A DNA stretch of 61,413 nucleotides from Saccharomonospora sp. CUA-673 (GCF_001942305.1 NZ_MKKE01000020.1:1-61413), one strand, 5' to 3'; positions 37,143-46,871 are shown, counted from the first letter of the stretch. Notes: generated by a model from the letters alone, not told the origin. Program-made: numbers and translations.

Positions 37143-37165
37143 GGTTCAAGTCCGACTCGGCCCAC
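37143..37165 (+). other. tRNA 3'-end-like fragment
   Basis: GGTTCAAGTCCGAC followed by TCGGCCCAC has the form of a T-loop, T-stem and acceptor 3' strand. It matches the tRNA remnant at 54895-54938 at 22 of 23 positions but in the opposite orientation. No D-arm or anticodon arm precedes it. The gap 36866-37191 otherwise holds only the hydrolase scrap. Confidence 0.4.
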
Positions 37166-37191
37166 GTGTGTGACCTGGATGTTCACCCGGC

Positions 37192-39158
37192 TCAGTCGTG
37201 GCAGCAGCCGTCCGAGGGGTCGGTGGTGCGGGACCGGCAGTGGGTGCTGGCGTTCGGTGGGACGTTCAGCGCCGGGTTGCGGTCGAAGAATCCCACGGGT
37301 TTGAGCGTGAAGCCGGTGTAGTCGACGGGCATGATCGGCCAGTCCTCGGGACGCGGGAAATGCGTGAGTCCGAAGGTGTGCCACACGACGATGTCCTCGT
37401 TGTCGATGCTGCGGTCGGCGGCCACGTAGGCGGGAAGCCCGCCGCCTCCCGGGTGCTGGTTGACGAAATCGCCGGCCGCGTAGCGCTCGGCCGCGTCGTA
37501 CCGGGTGACCCAGAGGTGTTTGGTCGCGAACGTGGCACGACGGTGGATGGACGAGCTGTCGTCGGCGAGCAGTTCGGGGTTGCCTTCGGGGAACAGGGCG
37601 TAGGCGACGGGGTCGCCGAGTCGGTTGGCCGAGCCGGGGTTGGTGATGTGCCAGACGCGACCGGCACGGTTGTCCGCCAGCCGGGTGGCCTGTGACTCGG
37701 TGCGCAGCGGGGTGTGGTGCTTGGTGAAGGCGTTGCCGCGCGGATTGTCCGGGCCGACGGGCACGCGGCGCACGTCGACCTCGTCGACGGTGTTGTGGTG
37801 ACCGTCCACCATCATGTCGAGCCGCGCCGAGAACAGGTGCTGGTGATACGGCGCACCGAGCCCCGGTGCGAGGTGCGAGGCGTACGGATTGACGTCCTCG
37901 TATCCGGGGCCCGGGTAGGCGGCGGTGAACACCACGCCTGTCGCCTTGACCTCGCACTCGATCGTGCCGTCGAGATAGAGGTACCAGTAGAAGCCGTAGT
38001 CGTAGTTGCCGATCGTCGTGAAGAACGAGATCACCATGCGCCGCTGCCGCCGGGTCTCGGACGAACCGGCCCACAGATCGGTGTGTTTCCAGAGAACGCC
38101 GTAGTCCTCCTCGTGCATGCAGATGGCGTTCGGGAGGACACGGGGATGCCCGAACTCGTCGGCGATGACGGCGTCGAGATAGGTGATGTCGCCGAGACAG
38201 TCGCAACCGAGTTCGAGGGCGTTGGCGTACCGGCCGATCATGTACTCGCCGGTGTCGAAGTAGTTCTGCCACGATCGGACCGGGGACGGGTCGGCGTAGG
38301 GAACGACCATCTCCGAGATCGAGGCACGGTGCACGACCGGACGGTCGCGTTCCCCGTCGCGGAACGAAATCTGATGCAGGACGAGTCCTTCGCGCGGATC
38401 GAACCCGATGCGCAGGGACCAGCTCTCCCACGTCAGTGCATTGCCGTCGAGGGTGAAGCTCGGGCCTCGGGTTGGGTGATCTCGATGGGCCGCTGCGACG
38501 TGCGGAGCGGACCCGTCACCTCGGGATCGTCGAAGTTCCCGGATTCGGCGGGGACGGGCACCGGTCCGAGGTCGATGATCCGGGTGGCGGACCGGTCGAT
38601 CACGTCCACGTAGCCGACCAGGCCGTCGACGGGGTGGGCCCAGGCGTGGTCGCCGGGATGTTCCTGCACGAAGGCGAGACCGCGCAGGATGCGGCGCCCC
38701 TCTTCCTCCGGGTAGTCGTACACGCCGGCCGACAGCGGGGCGACGCGGACCTTCTCGACGTCCAAACCACGGCTTTCCAACGCCGCGAGCCACTGTTCGT
38801 CCTGGGCCAGGATCTGCTCGACGAGCTCGAACTCCTCGTCGAGGACCGGGAGTTGGCCGTGTTCGGACGGATCGATCATGCTTTCGGAGAGCACGGAGCT
38901 GCGGGAGAGGGACACCAGCACGTCCCGGCCACCCACTGCTGCCACGTCGTGGATCTGCACGCGCACCGCGCGGTCAGGGGAGGGTGCGTCACTGTCGTAG
39001 AGCGCGTCCTTGGGCGGCTCCACCAGTCCCAGGTAGACCACGCGTGCGGTCTCGGGAAGCAGGCCGGCGCGGTCGAGAATGGTGCGGGCGGCGGCGATCT
39101 CGTCGGCGGACAGAGGGGTGAGCGGGTGCGCGATCGTGGTCGCGGATGGTGCCGGCAT
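37192..39158 (-). pseudogene. copper amine oxidase, frameshifted
   Basis: About 655 residues after repair, the normal size for a copper-containing amine oxidase (amine + O2 + H2O to aldehyde, NH3, H2O2). N-terminal domains N2/N3 occupy roughly residues 1-230. The catalytic Asp lies in [13 protein letters not shown], the Tyr that becomes TPQ in [10 protein letters not shown], copper histidines in [11 protein letters not shown] and later THFPRPEDW. The frame breaks near 38467. One added G (GAGGCCCG to GAGGGCCCG on the coding strand) gives [19 protein letters not shown] precedes ATG 39158. No signal peptide is seen. It probably oxidises an aromatic amine such as tyramine, given the neighbouring aromatic pathway, but this is inference. 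Confidence 0.88.
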
Positions 39159-39301
39159 CGTGGCCTCCCGTTTTTCTCCGCGTGTAGATAAAAGGGTGGG
39201 TGATCGGCTGACGTCGCGCAAGGGGCTGGTGAAATCCGCGGCGGGGCCGGATCGGACGCCGGTCGCCTACGATGTGGTCATGCGCTCGTCGAGGTGCGGT
39301 T

Positions 39302-39889
39302 GTGCCGAAGTACGTTGACCACGAGGGTCGCCGGACGGAGATCGTCGAGGCGACGTGGCGGTTGATCGCCGAGCGGGGCATCGAGGAAGCCACGATGCGG
39401 GCGATCTCCGAGTCGCTCGACATGGCGAACGGTGCGCTCAAGTACTACTTCCCGGACAAGAACTCGATCATTCGCGCCGCTTTCGAGCACGTTGTCGCCG
39501 CCACCAACGCGCGTGTCCGGGAGCGTGTCGGCGAGGCGACGGGACTCGCGGCGCTCCGGGCCTTCTGCGTGGAGATGGCTCCGCTGACGGAGCTGACGAA
39601 GCTCGAAGCCCGTGTCGTTCTGCCGTTCTGGCAGCGTGCGCTGTCCGACCCGGATCTGGAACGGCTCCACACCGACTCGGTCACGCTCTTGCGTGCCCAC
39701 ATCGTCGAGTTCCTGCAGCAGGCGAGGGCGGAAGGCACGGTGCGGGCCTCCACCCCGGACGACGTGCTCGCCGACCAACTGCTCGCGATGCTCATCGGCT
39801 TGCAGGCATTGGCCCTGCTCGATCAGGACGGGACCGGCGAGGCCGCGCAACTGCGCATGATCGACGCGTTCCTGGATTCGCTCGCCTGA
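39302..39889 (+). CDS. TetR-family regulator
   Basis: 195 residues from GTG 39302 (VPKYVDHEGRRTEIVEATW). HTH: WRLIAERGIEEATMRAISES, LDMANGALKYYFPDKNSII; a BetI/PsrA-like helical C-terminal domain follows. Divergent from the copper amine oxidase gene, 143 bases away, and a good candidate regulator for it. It ends at a strong hairpin before the convergent transporter. Confidence 0.87.
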   Translation: MPKYVDHEGRRTEIVEATWRLIAERGIEEATMRAISESLDMANGALKYYFPDKNSIIRAAFEHVVAATNARVRERVGEATGLAALRAFCVEMAPLTELTKLEARVVLPFWQRALSDPDLERLHTDSVTLLRAHIVEFLQQARAEGTVRASTPDDVLADQLLAMLIGLQALALLDQDGTGEAAQLRMIDAFLDSLA

Positions 39890-39905
39890 GGCCGGAGTGG
39901 GCCGG

Positions 39906-39942
39906 TTCGTCCGGCACACCGAGCAACGGTGTGCCGGACGAA
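39906..39942. terminator. bidirectional hairpin terminator
   Basis: TTCGTCCGGCACACC (39906-39920) and GGTGTGCCGGACGAA (39928-39942) form a perfect 15-base stem between the convergent TetR and transporter genes. Confidence 0.75.
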
Positions 39943-39960
39943 CTCGGGTGCCGGGTCGGG

Positions 39961-41304
39961 TCAGGCGGTGCTGGCCTCCTTCGCGTCCTTCGCCGTCGGG
40001 GTGGATTCCGGGTCGTGGCGGCGTAGTCCGACCAGGACGATCGCGCAGAGCGCGACCACCGCGGCCGCGCCGACGTAGAGCTGGGTCGCTGTGGCGCCGG
40101 CGTCCCTGAGCATTCCCGCGACGGTGGGGGACAGGATGGCCCCGATGCGGCCCATGCCCAGGGCCCATCCCATGCCGACACTGCGCAGCTGCGCCGGATA
40201 CAGCGTCGGCCCGACCGTGTAGAGACCGGCGATGCAGCCGTTGATCAGCGCGCCGACGACGACGCCGATGCAGAAACCCAGCCACAGGACGGAGGTGCTG
40301 ACGATGAAGACGACCATCATCACGGCCGACAGCAACGAGAATCCGATCAGCACGACCCGTGGCGTGCGCATCCGCGCGGCGAGGCCGTAGAGCACCGAAC
40401 CGACCGTGCCGCCGATCGAGATCGCCATGCCGGCGGTGACCGCGGCGCTCTCGGACAGTCCGTCCTCGACCAACAGCGTGGGCGTCCAGCTGTTGACGAA
40501 GTAGAAGCCGAACATGATCGTGATGAAGGCCGCCCAGAGCAGGATCGTGGGCGTCAACAACCGCCGGAGCCACCCCGAACCGGTGCGCCCGTCGACGTCC
40601 ACAGTGGACCGGACCTGGTCGAGTTCGGCCCAGCTGACGGAGTTCATGCCCATCCGGCCCAGCGTGCGGTTGATGCGTTCCAGCGCATTCCGCGGGCGGC
40701 GCTGTTCGAGATAGGCGACCGACTCGGGCAGCAGCAGGAGGATGACGACGAGTGCGATCAGATTGGCGAATCCGCCTGCGTAGAACACGATCCGCCAGTC
40801 ACCGCCGACGGCGGTCTGCGCGACCAGGCTCGCCGCGGTGGCGCCGACGCCGTAGCCGGCCGTGTAGATACCGATGGCGAGTCCCCGGTTCTTGGCGTTG
40901 GAGAACTCGCTGGCGATCACGTTGGCGCTGGCCAGGATTCCGCCCACGCTGATGCCGGTGACGAACCGGAAACCCGCCATCACCGGCATGTTCGGGGCCA
41001 TGGCGGCGCCGAGCATGCCGACCGTGCCGAGGACGAGGCTGATGACGATGATCGGCCGGCGTCCGATGAGGTCGCCGAAGGGGGCGAGCAGCATGGAGCC
41101 CAGGGCCATGCCGATGAGCCCGGCCGAGACGAGGAGCCCGAATTCGGAACCGGTCAGTCCGAACTCGTCGGTCACGGCGGGGCCGGTGAAGGACACGGCC
41201 ATGATGTCGAAGCCGTCGAGACAGTTGATGAAGGCGCACAGGGCGACGATCAGCCATTGGTATCCGGACATCGGCGCCGCGGCGGTGCGTTCAGCGATGT
41301 TCAT
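39961..41304 (-). CDS. MFS transporter, aromatic acid:H+ symporter type
   Basis: 447 residues with about 12 membrane helices. The AAHS-family charged motif in helix 1 reads INCLDGFDIMAVS, and the loop 2-3 motif is APFGDLIGRRP. A long central cytoplasmic loop carries ALERINRTLGRMG. It probably imports vanillate, protocatechuate or a related acid, as VanK/PcaK do. It is the last gene of a minus-strand group with vanA and vanB (36 bases after vanB), so the substrate is most likely vanillate. Confidence 0.82.
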   Translation of the reverse strand: MNIAERTAAAPMSGYQWLIVALCAFINCLDGFDIMAVSFTGPAVTDEFGLTGSEFGLLVSAGLIGMALGSMLLAPFGDLIGRRPIIVISLVLGTVGMLGAAMAPNMPVMAGFRFVTGISVGGILASANVIASEFSNAKNRGLAIGIYTAGYGVGATAASLVAQTAVGGDWRIVFYAGGFANLIALVVILLLLPESVAYLEQRRPRNALERINRTLGRMGMNSVSWAELDQVRSTVDVDGRTGSGWLRRLLTPTILLWAAFITIMFGFYFVNSWTPTLLVEDGLSESAAVTAGMAISIGGTVGSVLYGLAARMRTPRVVLIGFSLLSAVMMVVFIVSTSVLWLGFCIGVVVGALINGCIAGLYTVGPTLYPAQLRSVGMGWALGMGRIGAILSPTVAGMLRDAGATATQLYVGAAAVVALCAIVLVGLRRHDPESTPTAKDAKEASTA

Positions 41305-41340
41305 GGAAACATCCCGATGTGAGAGGGCCCGCGGGGCGGG

Positions 41341-42348
41341 TCAGGTGAGGTGGAGGGTGACGGTGGCGTTGCCGCCGGGGCGGTCGGCGACCGCTCGCGA
41401 GACGCACAGGCACAGGTCGGCCGACCGTGCCTTCTGCTCCTGGCTGAGGAAGACGTCGCGGTGGTCGATGGTTCCGTCCGTGTCGACGACCTTGGCCAGG
41501 CAGAGTCCGCATTCGCCCTTGCGGCAGTCGGAGAGCGTGTCGATTCCCGCTGCGTTCAGTGCATCCAGGATCGAGGTGTCGGGTGCGACGACGACCTCGC
41601 GATCCCATTGGGGAAGGCGCACCCGGAACTCCTCGGCGGCGAACCGGCCGCTGGAGCCGAAGGTCTCGAACCGCAGGTCGGTCTCCGGCAGTGCGTGCTC
41701 GGTCCAGCTGGTCCGGATCGCGTCCATCAGCCGGATCGGGCCGCACATGTAGAGCTCGGTCGATCGGGAGTCCGCGGCGATGCCTGCCACGAGATCGGGG
41801 ATCGACAACGGCGTGCCCTCGTCACTGACGTGCACGCGGACGCGGTCGTCGTGTTCGGCGCAGAGCTCGTCGACGTAGGCCATGACCCGGCGGCTGCGGC
41901 CGACGAGCACGAGTTCGTAGCCGGCGCCCCGGCGGCGTAGCGCGGTGGCCATGGCGGCCAGCGCGGTGACGCCGATGCCGCCGGCGACAAGGACGTACCG
42001 GCTCGCGCCGACCGAGAGCGGGAAACTCTGCAACGGTCCCGTCACGGTGAGCTCGTCGCCCACGGTCAGTGCGTGCATGGCCGCCGAACCACCGCGGGAG
42101 GTGGGGGAGAGCTGCACGCTGAGGGTGAGCCTGCGGCCGTCGCCGGCGGACCGCACGACGGAGTAGGACCGCACGACAGGGTGGGAGCGGCGCTCGCCGG
42201 GTACCGGCACGTCGACGTCCACATGCGTGCCGGGGGCCGCGGGTGCGGCCTGCTCGAGTTCGAGCACGATCCGGCGGACGTTCTCGGCGATCTCCTCGGT
42301 CTCGGCGACGCGCGCCCGTTGGCGGCGGGACCGGTCCTGGATCGCCAT
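41341..42348 (-). CDS. vanB: vanillate O-demethylase reductase-like protein
   Basis: 335 residues, a phthalate dioxygenase reductase-type flavoprotein passing electrons from NADH via FMN to a C-terminal plant-type 2Fe-2S centre. Visible: flavin motif RSYSVV, nucleotide-binding GGIGVTALAAM, YMCGPIRLMDA and the cluster loop CRKGECGLC with a later cysteine in DLCLCVSRA. The start codon shares one base with the vanA stop (TGATG), so the two are tightly coupled. Assignment to vanillate rests on context (PadR regulator, ferulate genes). Confidence 0.82.
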   Translation of the reverse strand: MAIQDRSRRQRARVAETEEIAENVRRIVLELEQAAPAAPGTHVDVDVPVPGERRSHPVVRSYSVVRSAGDGRRLTLSVQLSPTSRGGSAAMHALTVGDELTVTGPLQSFPLSVGASRYVLVAGGIGVTALAAMATALRRRGAGYELVLVGRSRRVMAYVDELCAEHDDRVRVHVSDEGTPLSIPDLVAGIAADSRSTELYMCGPIRLMDAIRTSWTEHALPETDLRFETFGSSGRFAAEEFRVRLPQWDREVVVAPDTSILDALNAAGIDTLSDCRKGECGLCLAKVVDTDGTIDHRDVFLSQEQKARSADLCLCVSRAVADRPGGNATVTLHLT

Positions 42349-43514
42349 CAGACGGCCCGCCCCGGTGCGGGGGCCGCCAACGGTCGCCCTTCGGCGGTCA
42401 ACATCCGTTCGAGGATCCGGCGTACCCACATCCCGCCGGCGTCGATGTTGAGGCTGTAGAACTGATGTCCCGGGTTGGCGTCGATCGCGCGCTGCTGGGC
42501 CCGCAGCATGTCCTCGTCCTCACGGAAGACGCCGTGCACGGCCTGCCGCAGTTGCGTGGTGATGCTCTGGCTGCCCAGGCAGTAGTTGCGCATGAAGGCC
42601 CAGAAGTAGTGGCACGTGCGGTCGGTCTCGGGGGTGATCGTGTTCATGACGAACCCGTTGACGCCCTGGCTGCGGTCGCCCTCGGGGGCGCCGGTGCCGG
42701 CCTTGGCGACACCGACGTCGATGCAGATCGTGCTCGGCGCCTGGAACGTGATGATCTGCCAGCGGTCGACCCTGCCCTCGAATCCGGGGAACTTGTCGCG
42801 CAGGTTCTTCAGCCAGAACGGCGGCGGGTCGATGTCGCGCATCCAGCGGGTGACGGTGACCGTGTGCTCGTCGTGCGTCACGTCGAACTCGGCCTCGGAG
42901 AGTTCGTCCTGGCCGATGCTCGAGGAGTGCACGAACTCCTCGTGCGTGAGGTCCATCAGGTTGTCGAGCACGAGCTGGTAGTTGCAGTCGGCGTGGATGG
43001 TCTCGCCGTCGCCCGCCCACTCCGGATCGTCCATCTGGTACATGTCCGGGACGGTGCTCGGGTCGGCCAGGTCGGGATCGCCCATCCAGACCCAGACGTA
43101 CCGGTAGCGCTCGACGACGGGATACGACGGCACGACCGCGCTCGGGTTGATCGTCTCCTGTGCGGGCATGGCGGTGCAGCGGCCGGTCGAGTTGTAGCGC
43201 AGACCGTGGTACGGGCACTGCAGTTCGTTGCCGAGGATCTTTCCCTGGGACAGCGGCGCCAATCGGTGCCAGCAGGCGTCGGCGAGCGCGACGGCCCGGC
43301 CTTCGCTGTTGCGCCACAGCGCGAGCGGGACGCCGGCGACGGTGCGTGCCAACGGCTGCTTGCCGGTGACCTCGTGGTCCCACGCCGCGACGTACCAGGT
43401 GTTGCGCGGGTGGTTGAAGATCTTGGCCGGCGCCGGGTCCGCCGCTGAGCCCGTGGAGCTCGTGGACTCAGCGGGTTCCGTGGCGGACGTGGGGAGGGGA
43501 GAGGTGAGCGTCAT
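42348..43514 (-). CDS. vanA: vanillate O-demethylase oxygenase-like Rieske protein
   Basis: 388 residues. Rieske cluster ligands are in DACWHRLAPLSQGK (C-x-H) and LQCPYHGLRYNS (C-x2-H), followed by the mononuclear iron site DNLMDLTHEEFVHSSS with two His. This is the VanA layout; it would demethylate vanillate to protocatechuate and formaldehyde. Its N-terminal 30 residues are Ser/Thr/Ala-rich, before the usual FNHPRNTWYVAAWDHEVTG. Divergent from the PadR gene, with an AT-rich repeat region between. Other aromatic O-demethylases look similar, so the substrate is inferred. Confidence 0.84.
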   Translation of the reverse strand: MTLTSPLPTSATEPAESTSSTGSAADPAPAKIFNHPRNTWYVAAWDHEVTGKQPLARTVAGVPLALWRNSEGRAVALADACWHRLAPLSQGKILGNELQCPYHGLRYNSTGRCTAMPAQETINPSAVVPSYPVVERYRYVWVWMGDPDLADPSTVPDMYQMDDPEWAGDGETIHADCNYQLVLDNLMDLTHEEFVHSSSIGQDELSEAEFDVTHDEHTVTVTRWMRDIDPPPFWLKNLRDKFPGFEGRVDRWQIITFQAPSTICIDVGVAKAGTGAPEGDRSQGVNGFVMNTITPETDRTCHYFWAFMRNYCLGSQSITTQLRQAVHGVFREDEDMLRAQQRAIDANPGHQFYSLNIDAGGMWVRRILERMLTAEGRPLAAPAPGRAV

Positions 43515-43526
43515 TGGCCAACTCCC

Positions 43527-43580
43527 TATGAAGGTAGGTATGTGTTGGACAGGTCACAAAGTATCTATCTATATAGTGAG
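43527..43580. promoter_or_regulatory. vanA/PadR intergenic control region
   Basis: Between the divergent starts lie GAAGGTAGGTATGTG on the left and AAAGTATCTATCTATATAG on the right, an imperfect inverted arrangement of GGTAGGTAT- and ATCTATCTA-type elements, the kind of bipartite site PadR/VanR regulators use. It stands out as AT-rich. Confidence 0.5.
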
Positions 43581-43625
43581 TTGGCAAGGGTGGATACGGT
43601 GAGAAGTCGGGGAGAGGAGGGGATT

Positions 43626-44207
43626 GTGTCGCTGCGATGGGCGCTGATCGCGCTGCTGACGGGTCGTCCGATGACCGGGTACGACATCTCGAAGGGCTTC
43701 AGTCGGTCGGTCGCGCACGTGTGGCACGCACCCGACTCGCAGATCTACCCCGAGCTCAACCGGATGGAGCGGGACGGTCTGCTGCGGTCGGTCGAGATCC
43801 CCTGGGGGAAGAAGGGGACGAAGAAGGAGTACCACGTCACCGACGAGGGGCTGGCCGAGTTCCGGACGTGGATGGATTCGCCCCAGGTGCCTCAGCGGCA
43901 GCGGGATCCGGCCTACCTGAAGGCCGCGTACTTCGACTTCGCCGATCCGGCGGCCGTGCGCGAGCAACTGCGCCAGCAGCAGGAGTACTGGGAGGAGCAT
44001 CTGGCGATGCTCGAACGCACGCGGGCGAGCCTCGTCGACCGCACGCATCCCATCCTCGCCGCGCGCATCGAGAAGCTCGACGACCGTGAGGCCGAACTGG
44101 CCGTCCGCTGCAAGGTCTACGCCTACGACGGACTGATCGCGCGTGCCCGGAGCGAACTGGCGTGGATCGCCGACGGCTTCACCCTGGTCGACGAACTCGA
44201 AGCCTGA
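43626..44207 (+). CDS. PadR-family regulator, VanR-like
   Basis: 193 residues from GTG 43626, with GAGGAGGG upstream. The N-terminal winged helix is the PadR type (LRWALIALLTGRPMTGYDI, WHAPDSQIYPELNRMERDGL), and the C-terminal Vir_reg-like region is a helical dimerisation arm (REQLRQQQEYWEEHLAML). Actinobacterial VanR repressors are of this family and are released by vanillate. It is divergent from vanA, which fits that role. Confidence 0.82.
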   Translation: MSLRWALIALLTGRPMTGYDISKGFSRSVAHVWHAPDSQIYPELNRMERDGLLRSVEIPWGKKGTKKEYHVTDEGLAEFRTWMDSPQVPQRQRDPAYLKAAYFDFADPAAVREQLRQQQEYWEEHLAMLERTRASLVDRTHPILAARIEKLDDREAELAVRCKVYAYDGLIARARSELAWIADGFTLVDELEA

Positions 44208-44376
44208 GCACGAACGGCTGGCCCCTCGCCGCCGTCATGACCACCCGCGTGTAGCCCAGTTTTCGGGCCCTGCAAGGGATCTCGTCGAACCCGTCGCGGA
44301 TCGCGTAGTGGCACAGCAGCTCACTGTCCTTCGGCTGTCGCATTGACGGTCGCGATCCCGCGCTGCTATCAACGTA

Positions 44377-44389
44377 TCAGGAATCCTGA
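44377..44389. promoter_or_regulatory. palindromic operator before ech
   Basis: TCAGGAATCCTGA is a 5-3-5 palindrome ending 11 bases before the ech start, covering the ribosome-site region. The same pattern with a different spacer precedes vdh (48351-48363). Likely site for the MarR-type regulator at 48420-48920. Confidence 0.65.
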
Positions 44390-44400
44390 GAGATTGGCTG

Positions 44401-45270
44401 ATGATGAGTGCTGCTGTGCAGAACGCGACGGGAGCGAGTGGCGAGCCGTGGGGCGACACCGTGCTGGTGGAGTTCGACGAGGGCATCGCCTGGGTGACGC
44501 TCAACCGGCCGGACAAGCGCAACGCGATGAACCCCACGCTCAACGACGAGATGGTGCGCGTGCTCGACCATCTCGAGGCTGACGATCGATGCCGCGTCCT
44601 GGTGCTGACCGGCGCGGGGGAGTCGTTCTCGGCCGGGATGGACCTCAAGGAGTACTTCCGCGAGGTCGACGCGACCGGAAGTACGGCCGTGCAGATCAAG
44701 GTGCGCCGCGCGAGTGCGGAATGGCAGTGGAAGCGGTTGGCCAACTGGTCCAAGCCGACCGTCGCGATGGTCAACGGCTGGTGCTTCGGCGGAGCGTTCA
44801 CGCCGCTCGTGGCCTGCGACCTGGCGTTCGCCGACGAGTCGGCGCAGTTCGGCCTGTCCGAGGTCAACTGGGGGATCCCGCCGGGCGGCGTCGTCAGCAG
44901 GGCGCTCGCCGCGACCGTTCCGCAGCGGGACGCGCTGTTCCACATCATGACCGGCGAGCCGTTCGACGGACGCGAGGCCGCCCGGATGCGGCTGGTGAAC
45001 GAGGCGTTGCCCGCCGACCGGCTGCGCGCGCGGACGCGTGAGGTCGCGCTGAAGCTCGCCTCGATGAACCAGGTCATCCTGCACTCGGCGAAGACCGGGT
45101 ACAAACTCGCGCAGGAGATGCCGTGGGAACAGGCCGAGGACTACCTCTACGCCAAGCTCGACCAGTCGCAATTCGCCGACCAGGCGGGAGCGCGGGCGAA
45201 GGGGCTGACCCAGTTCCTCGACGACAAGTCCTACCGACCCGGATTGAGCACCTTCGATCCCGACAGGTGA
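44401..45270 (+). CDS. ech: feruloyl/p-coumaroyl-CoA hydratase-lyase
   Basis: 289-residue crotonase-fold enzyme (start ATG 44401 or 44404). It matches the hydroxycinnamoyl-CoA hydratase-lyase group: GESFSAGMDLKEYFREVD with the active-site Tyr, SAEWQWKRLANWSKPTVAMV region, NGWCFGGAFTPLVACDLAF with oxyanion glycines, and LSEVNWGIPPGG with the catalytic Glu. It converts feruloyl-CoA to vanillin and acetyl-CoA, and coumaroyl-CoA to 4-hydroxybenzaldehyde. Followed 27 bases later by the CoA ligase gene; both lie behind the TCAGGnnnCCTGA operator. Confidence 0.92.
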   Translation: MMSAAVQNATGASGEPWGDTVLVEFDEGIAWVTLNRPDKRNAMNPTLNDEMVRVLDHLEADDRCRVLVLTGAGESFSAGMDLKEYFREVDATGSTAVQIKVRRASAEWQWKRLANWSKPTVAMVNGWCFGGAFTPLVACDLAFADESAQFGLSEVNWGIPPGGVVSRALAATVPQRDALFHIMTGEPFDGREAARMRLVNEALPADRLRARTREVALKLASMNQVILHSAKTGYKLAQEMPWEQAEDYLYAKLDQSQFADQAGARAKGLTQFLDDKSYRPGLSTFDPDR

Positions 45271-45297
45271 CCATCCGGCGGCACGGAGGTGAGCCCC

Positions 45298-46791
45298 ATG
45301 CGTAATCAGGGCCTGGGGTCCTGGCCCGACCGGCGTGCGCGGATGACCCCCACCGCGGTGGCCGTCGTTCACGAAGGGCGGGAACTGACCTACGGCGAAC
45401 TGCGGGACCGGGTGCGACGCCTGGCCTCGGTGCTCGCCGAACGTGGTGTCCGGGCGGGCGACCGGGTGGCGTATCTCGGGCCCAACCACCCCGCGTATCT
45501 GGAGACGCTGTTCGCCTGCGGGGTTCTGGGCGCGGTCTTCGTCCCCGTCAACAGCCGGCTCACCGCCTCGGAGGTGGATTTCACGCTCGCCGACTCGGGT
45601 GCGACCGTGCTCGTCCACACCGCGGACCGGTCGGGCGTGGTCGCCGAGCTGGCCGCGCTCGACCGCCTGACGGTCATCGAGACCGGCCCGGCGTACGAGG
45701 AGCTGCTCGCCGCATCGGCCCCGGACGATCGCGACGTCCCCGTCGAACTCGACGAGGTGTGCCTGATCATGTACACCTCCGGCAGCACGGGACGGCCGAA
45801 GGGCGCGATGCTGACCCACGGCAACCTCACCTGGAACAGCATCAACGTGATCGTCGAATCCGACATCGCGAGCGACGAGCGGACACTCGTCGTCGCACCG
45901 CTGTTCCACACCGCGGCGCTGGGCATGGTGTGCCTGCCGACCCTGCTCAAAGGCGGCCGGGTGGTGCTGCAGTCGGGCTTCGATCCGGCGGAGGTCCTCC
46001 GGGCGGTCGAACGGGAACGGATCACCGTGATGTTCGGCGTCCCGACGATGTACGACGCGGTGGCTGCCGACCCCGGATGGGAGACGGCGGACCTGTCCAG
46101 TGTTCGCACGTTGTTGTGCGGCGGCGCCCCGGTGCCGATCGCGACGATCCGGCGCTACCTCGAGCGCGGACTGAGCTTCGTGCAGGGATACGGCATGACC
46201 GAGACGGCCCCCGGCGCGCTCCTGCTCGACCGGAACCACGTCACCGACAAGATCGGCTCGGCGGGCGTCCCGTCGTTCTTCACCGACGTACGGGTCGTGG
46301 ATTCGGCGGGCGTTCCGGTGGCCGCGGGGCAGCGCGGCGAGGTCGTGGTCAGCGGTCCCAACGTGATGCGCGGCTACTGGGACAGGCCGGACGAGACAGC
46401 GGCCGCGTTGCGGGACGGGTGGTTTCACTCCGGCGATGTGGCCACAGTGGACGAGGACGGCTACGTGTTCGTCGTCGACCGGGTCAAGGACGTGATCATC
46501 TCGGGCGGCGAGAACATCTACCCCGCCGAGGTGGAGAACGAACTCCACGAGTTGGCCGGCGTCCAGGCCTGTGCCGTGATCGGCGTGCCCGACGCGAAAT
46601 GGGGCGAGGTCGGCAAGGCGGTCGTCGTCCTCGAGCCGGGCGCAGCGCCCGACGCCCCCACGCTGCTCGACGGACTGCGCGGCAGGCTGGCGTCCTACAA
46701 GATCCCGAAAACGGTCGAGTTCGCCGAAGCGCTGCCGGTGACCGGATCGGGCAAGGTGCGCAAGGGCGAGTTGCGGCGGCGCTACCGCTGA
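45298..46791 (+). CDS. fcs: feruloyl-CoA synthetase (acyl-CoA ligase)
   Basis: 497 residues, ANL-family AMP-forming ligase. P-loop MYTSGSTGRPKGAMLTHG, FVQGYGMTETAPGALL, GYWDRPDETAAALRDGW, and the catalytic lysine near the end in LPVTGSGKVRKGEL. It activates ferulate or p-coumarate with CoA. ATG 45298 is chosen because GGAGGT lies seven bases upstream; GTG 45289 overlaps that site. In one unit with ech and ending at a strong terminator. Substrate is inferred from ech and vdh nearby. Confidence 0.87.
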   Translation: MRNQGLGSWPDRRARMTPTAVAVVHEGRELTYGELRDRVRRLASVLAERGVRAGDRVAYLGPNHPAYLETLFACGVLGAVFVPVNSRLTASEVDFTLADSGATVLVHTADRSGVVAELAALDRLTVIETGPAYEELLAASAPDDRDVPVELDEVCLIMYTSGSTGRPKGAMLTHGNLTWNSINVIVESDIASDERTLVVAPLFHTAALGMVCLPTLLKGGRVVLQSGFDPAEVLRAVERERITVMFGVPTMYDAVAADPGWETADLSSVRTLLCGGAPVPIATIRRYLERGLSFVQGYGMTETAPGALLLDRNHVTDKIGSAGVPSFFTDVRVVDSAGVPVAAGQRGEVVVSGPNVMRGYWDRPDETAAALRDGWFHSGDVATVDEDGYVFVVDRVKDVIISGGENIYPAEVENELHELAGVQACAVIGVPDAKWGEVGKAVVVLEPGAAPDAPTLLDGLRGRLASYKIPKTVEFAEALPVTGSGKVRKGELRRRYR

Positions 46792-46800
46792 CGACGACGG

Positions 46801-46839
46801 AAGGCCGGGGCAGGTCCACGGGGCTGCCCCGGCCTTTTG
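46801..46839 (+). terminator. rho-independent terminator after fcs
   Basis: GGCCGGGGCAG pairs with CTGCCCCGGCC around a ten-base loop, followed by TTTTG. This is a strong intrinsic terminator for ech-fcs. Confidence 0.85.
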
Positions 46840-46844
46840 TCTTC

Positions 46845-46867
46845 GGAACCCTGAGTGTCAGGGTTCC
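46845..46867. terminator. palindrome after vdh
   Basis: GGAACCCTGA and TCAGGGTTCC form a ten-base stem with a GTG loop, four bases past the vdh stop on its strand. It probably terminates vdh. It contains CCTGA and TCAGG half-sites in the reverse order to the operators. Confidence 0.55.
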
Positions 46868-46871
46868 CCTG

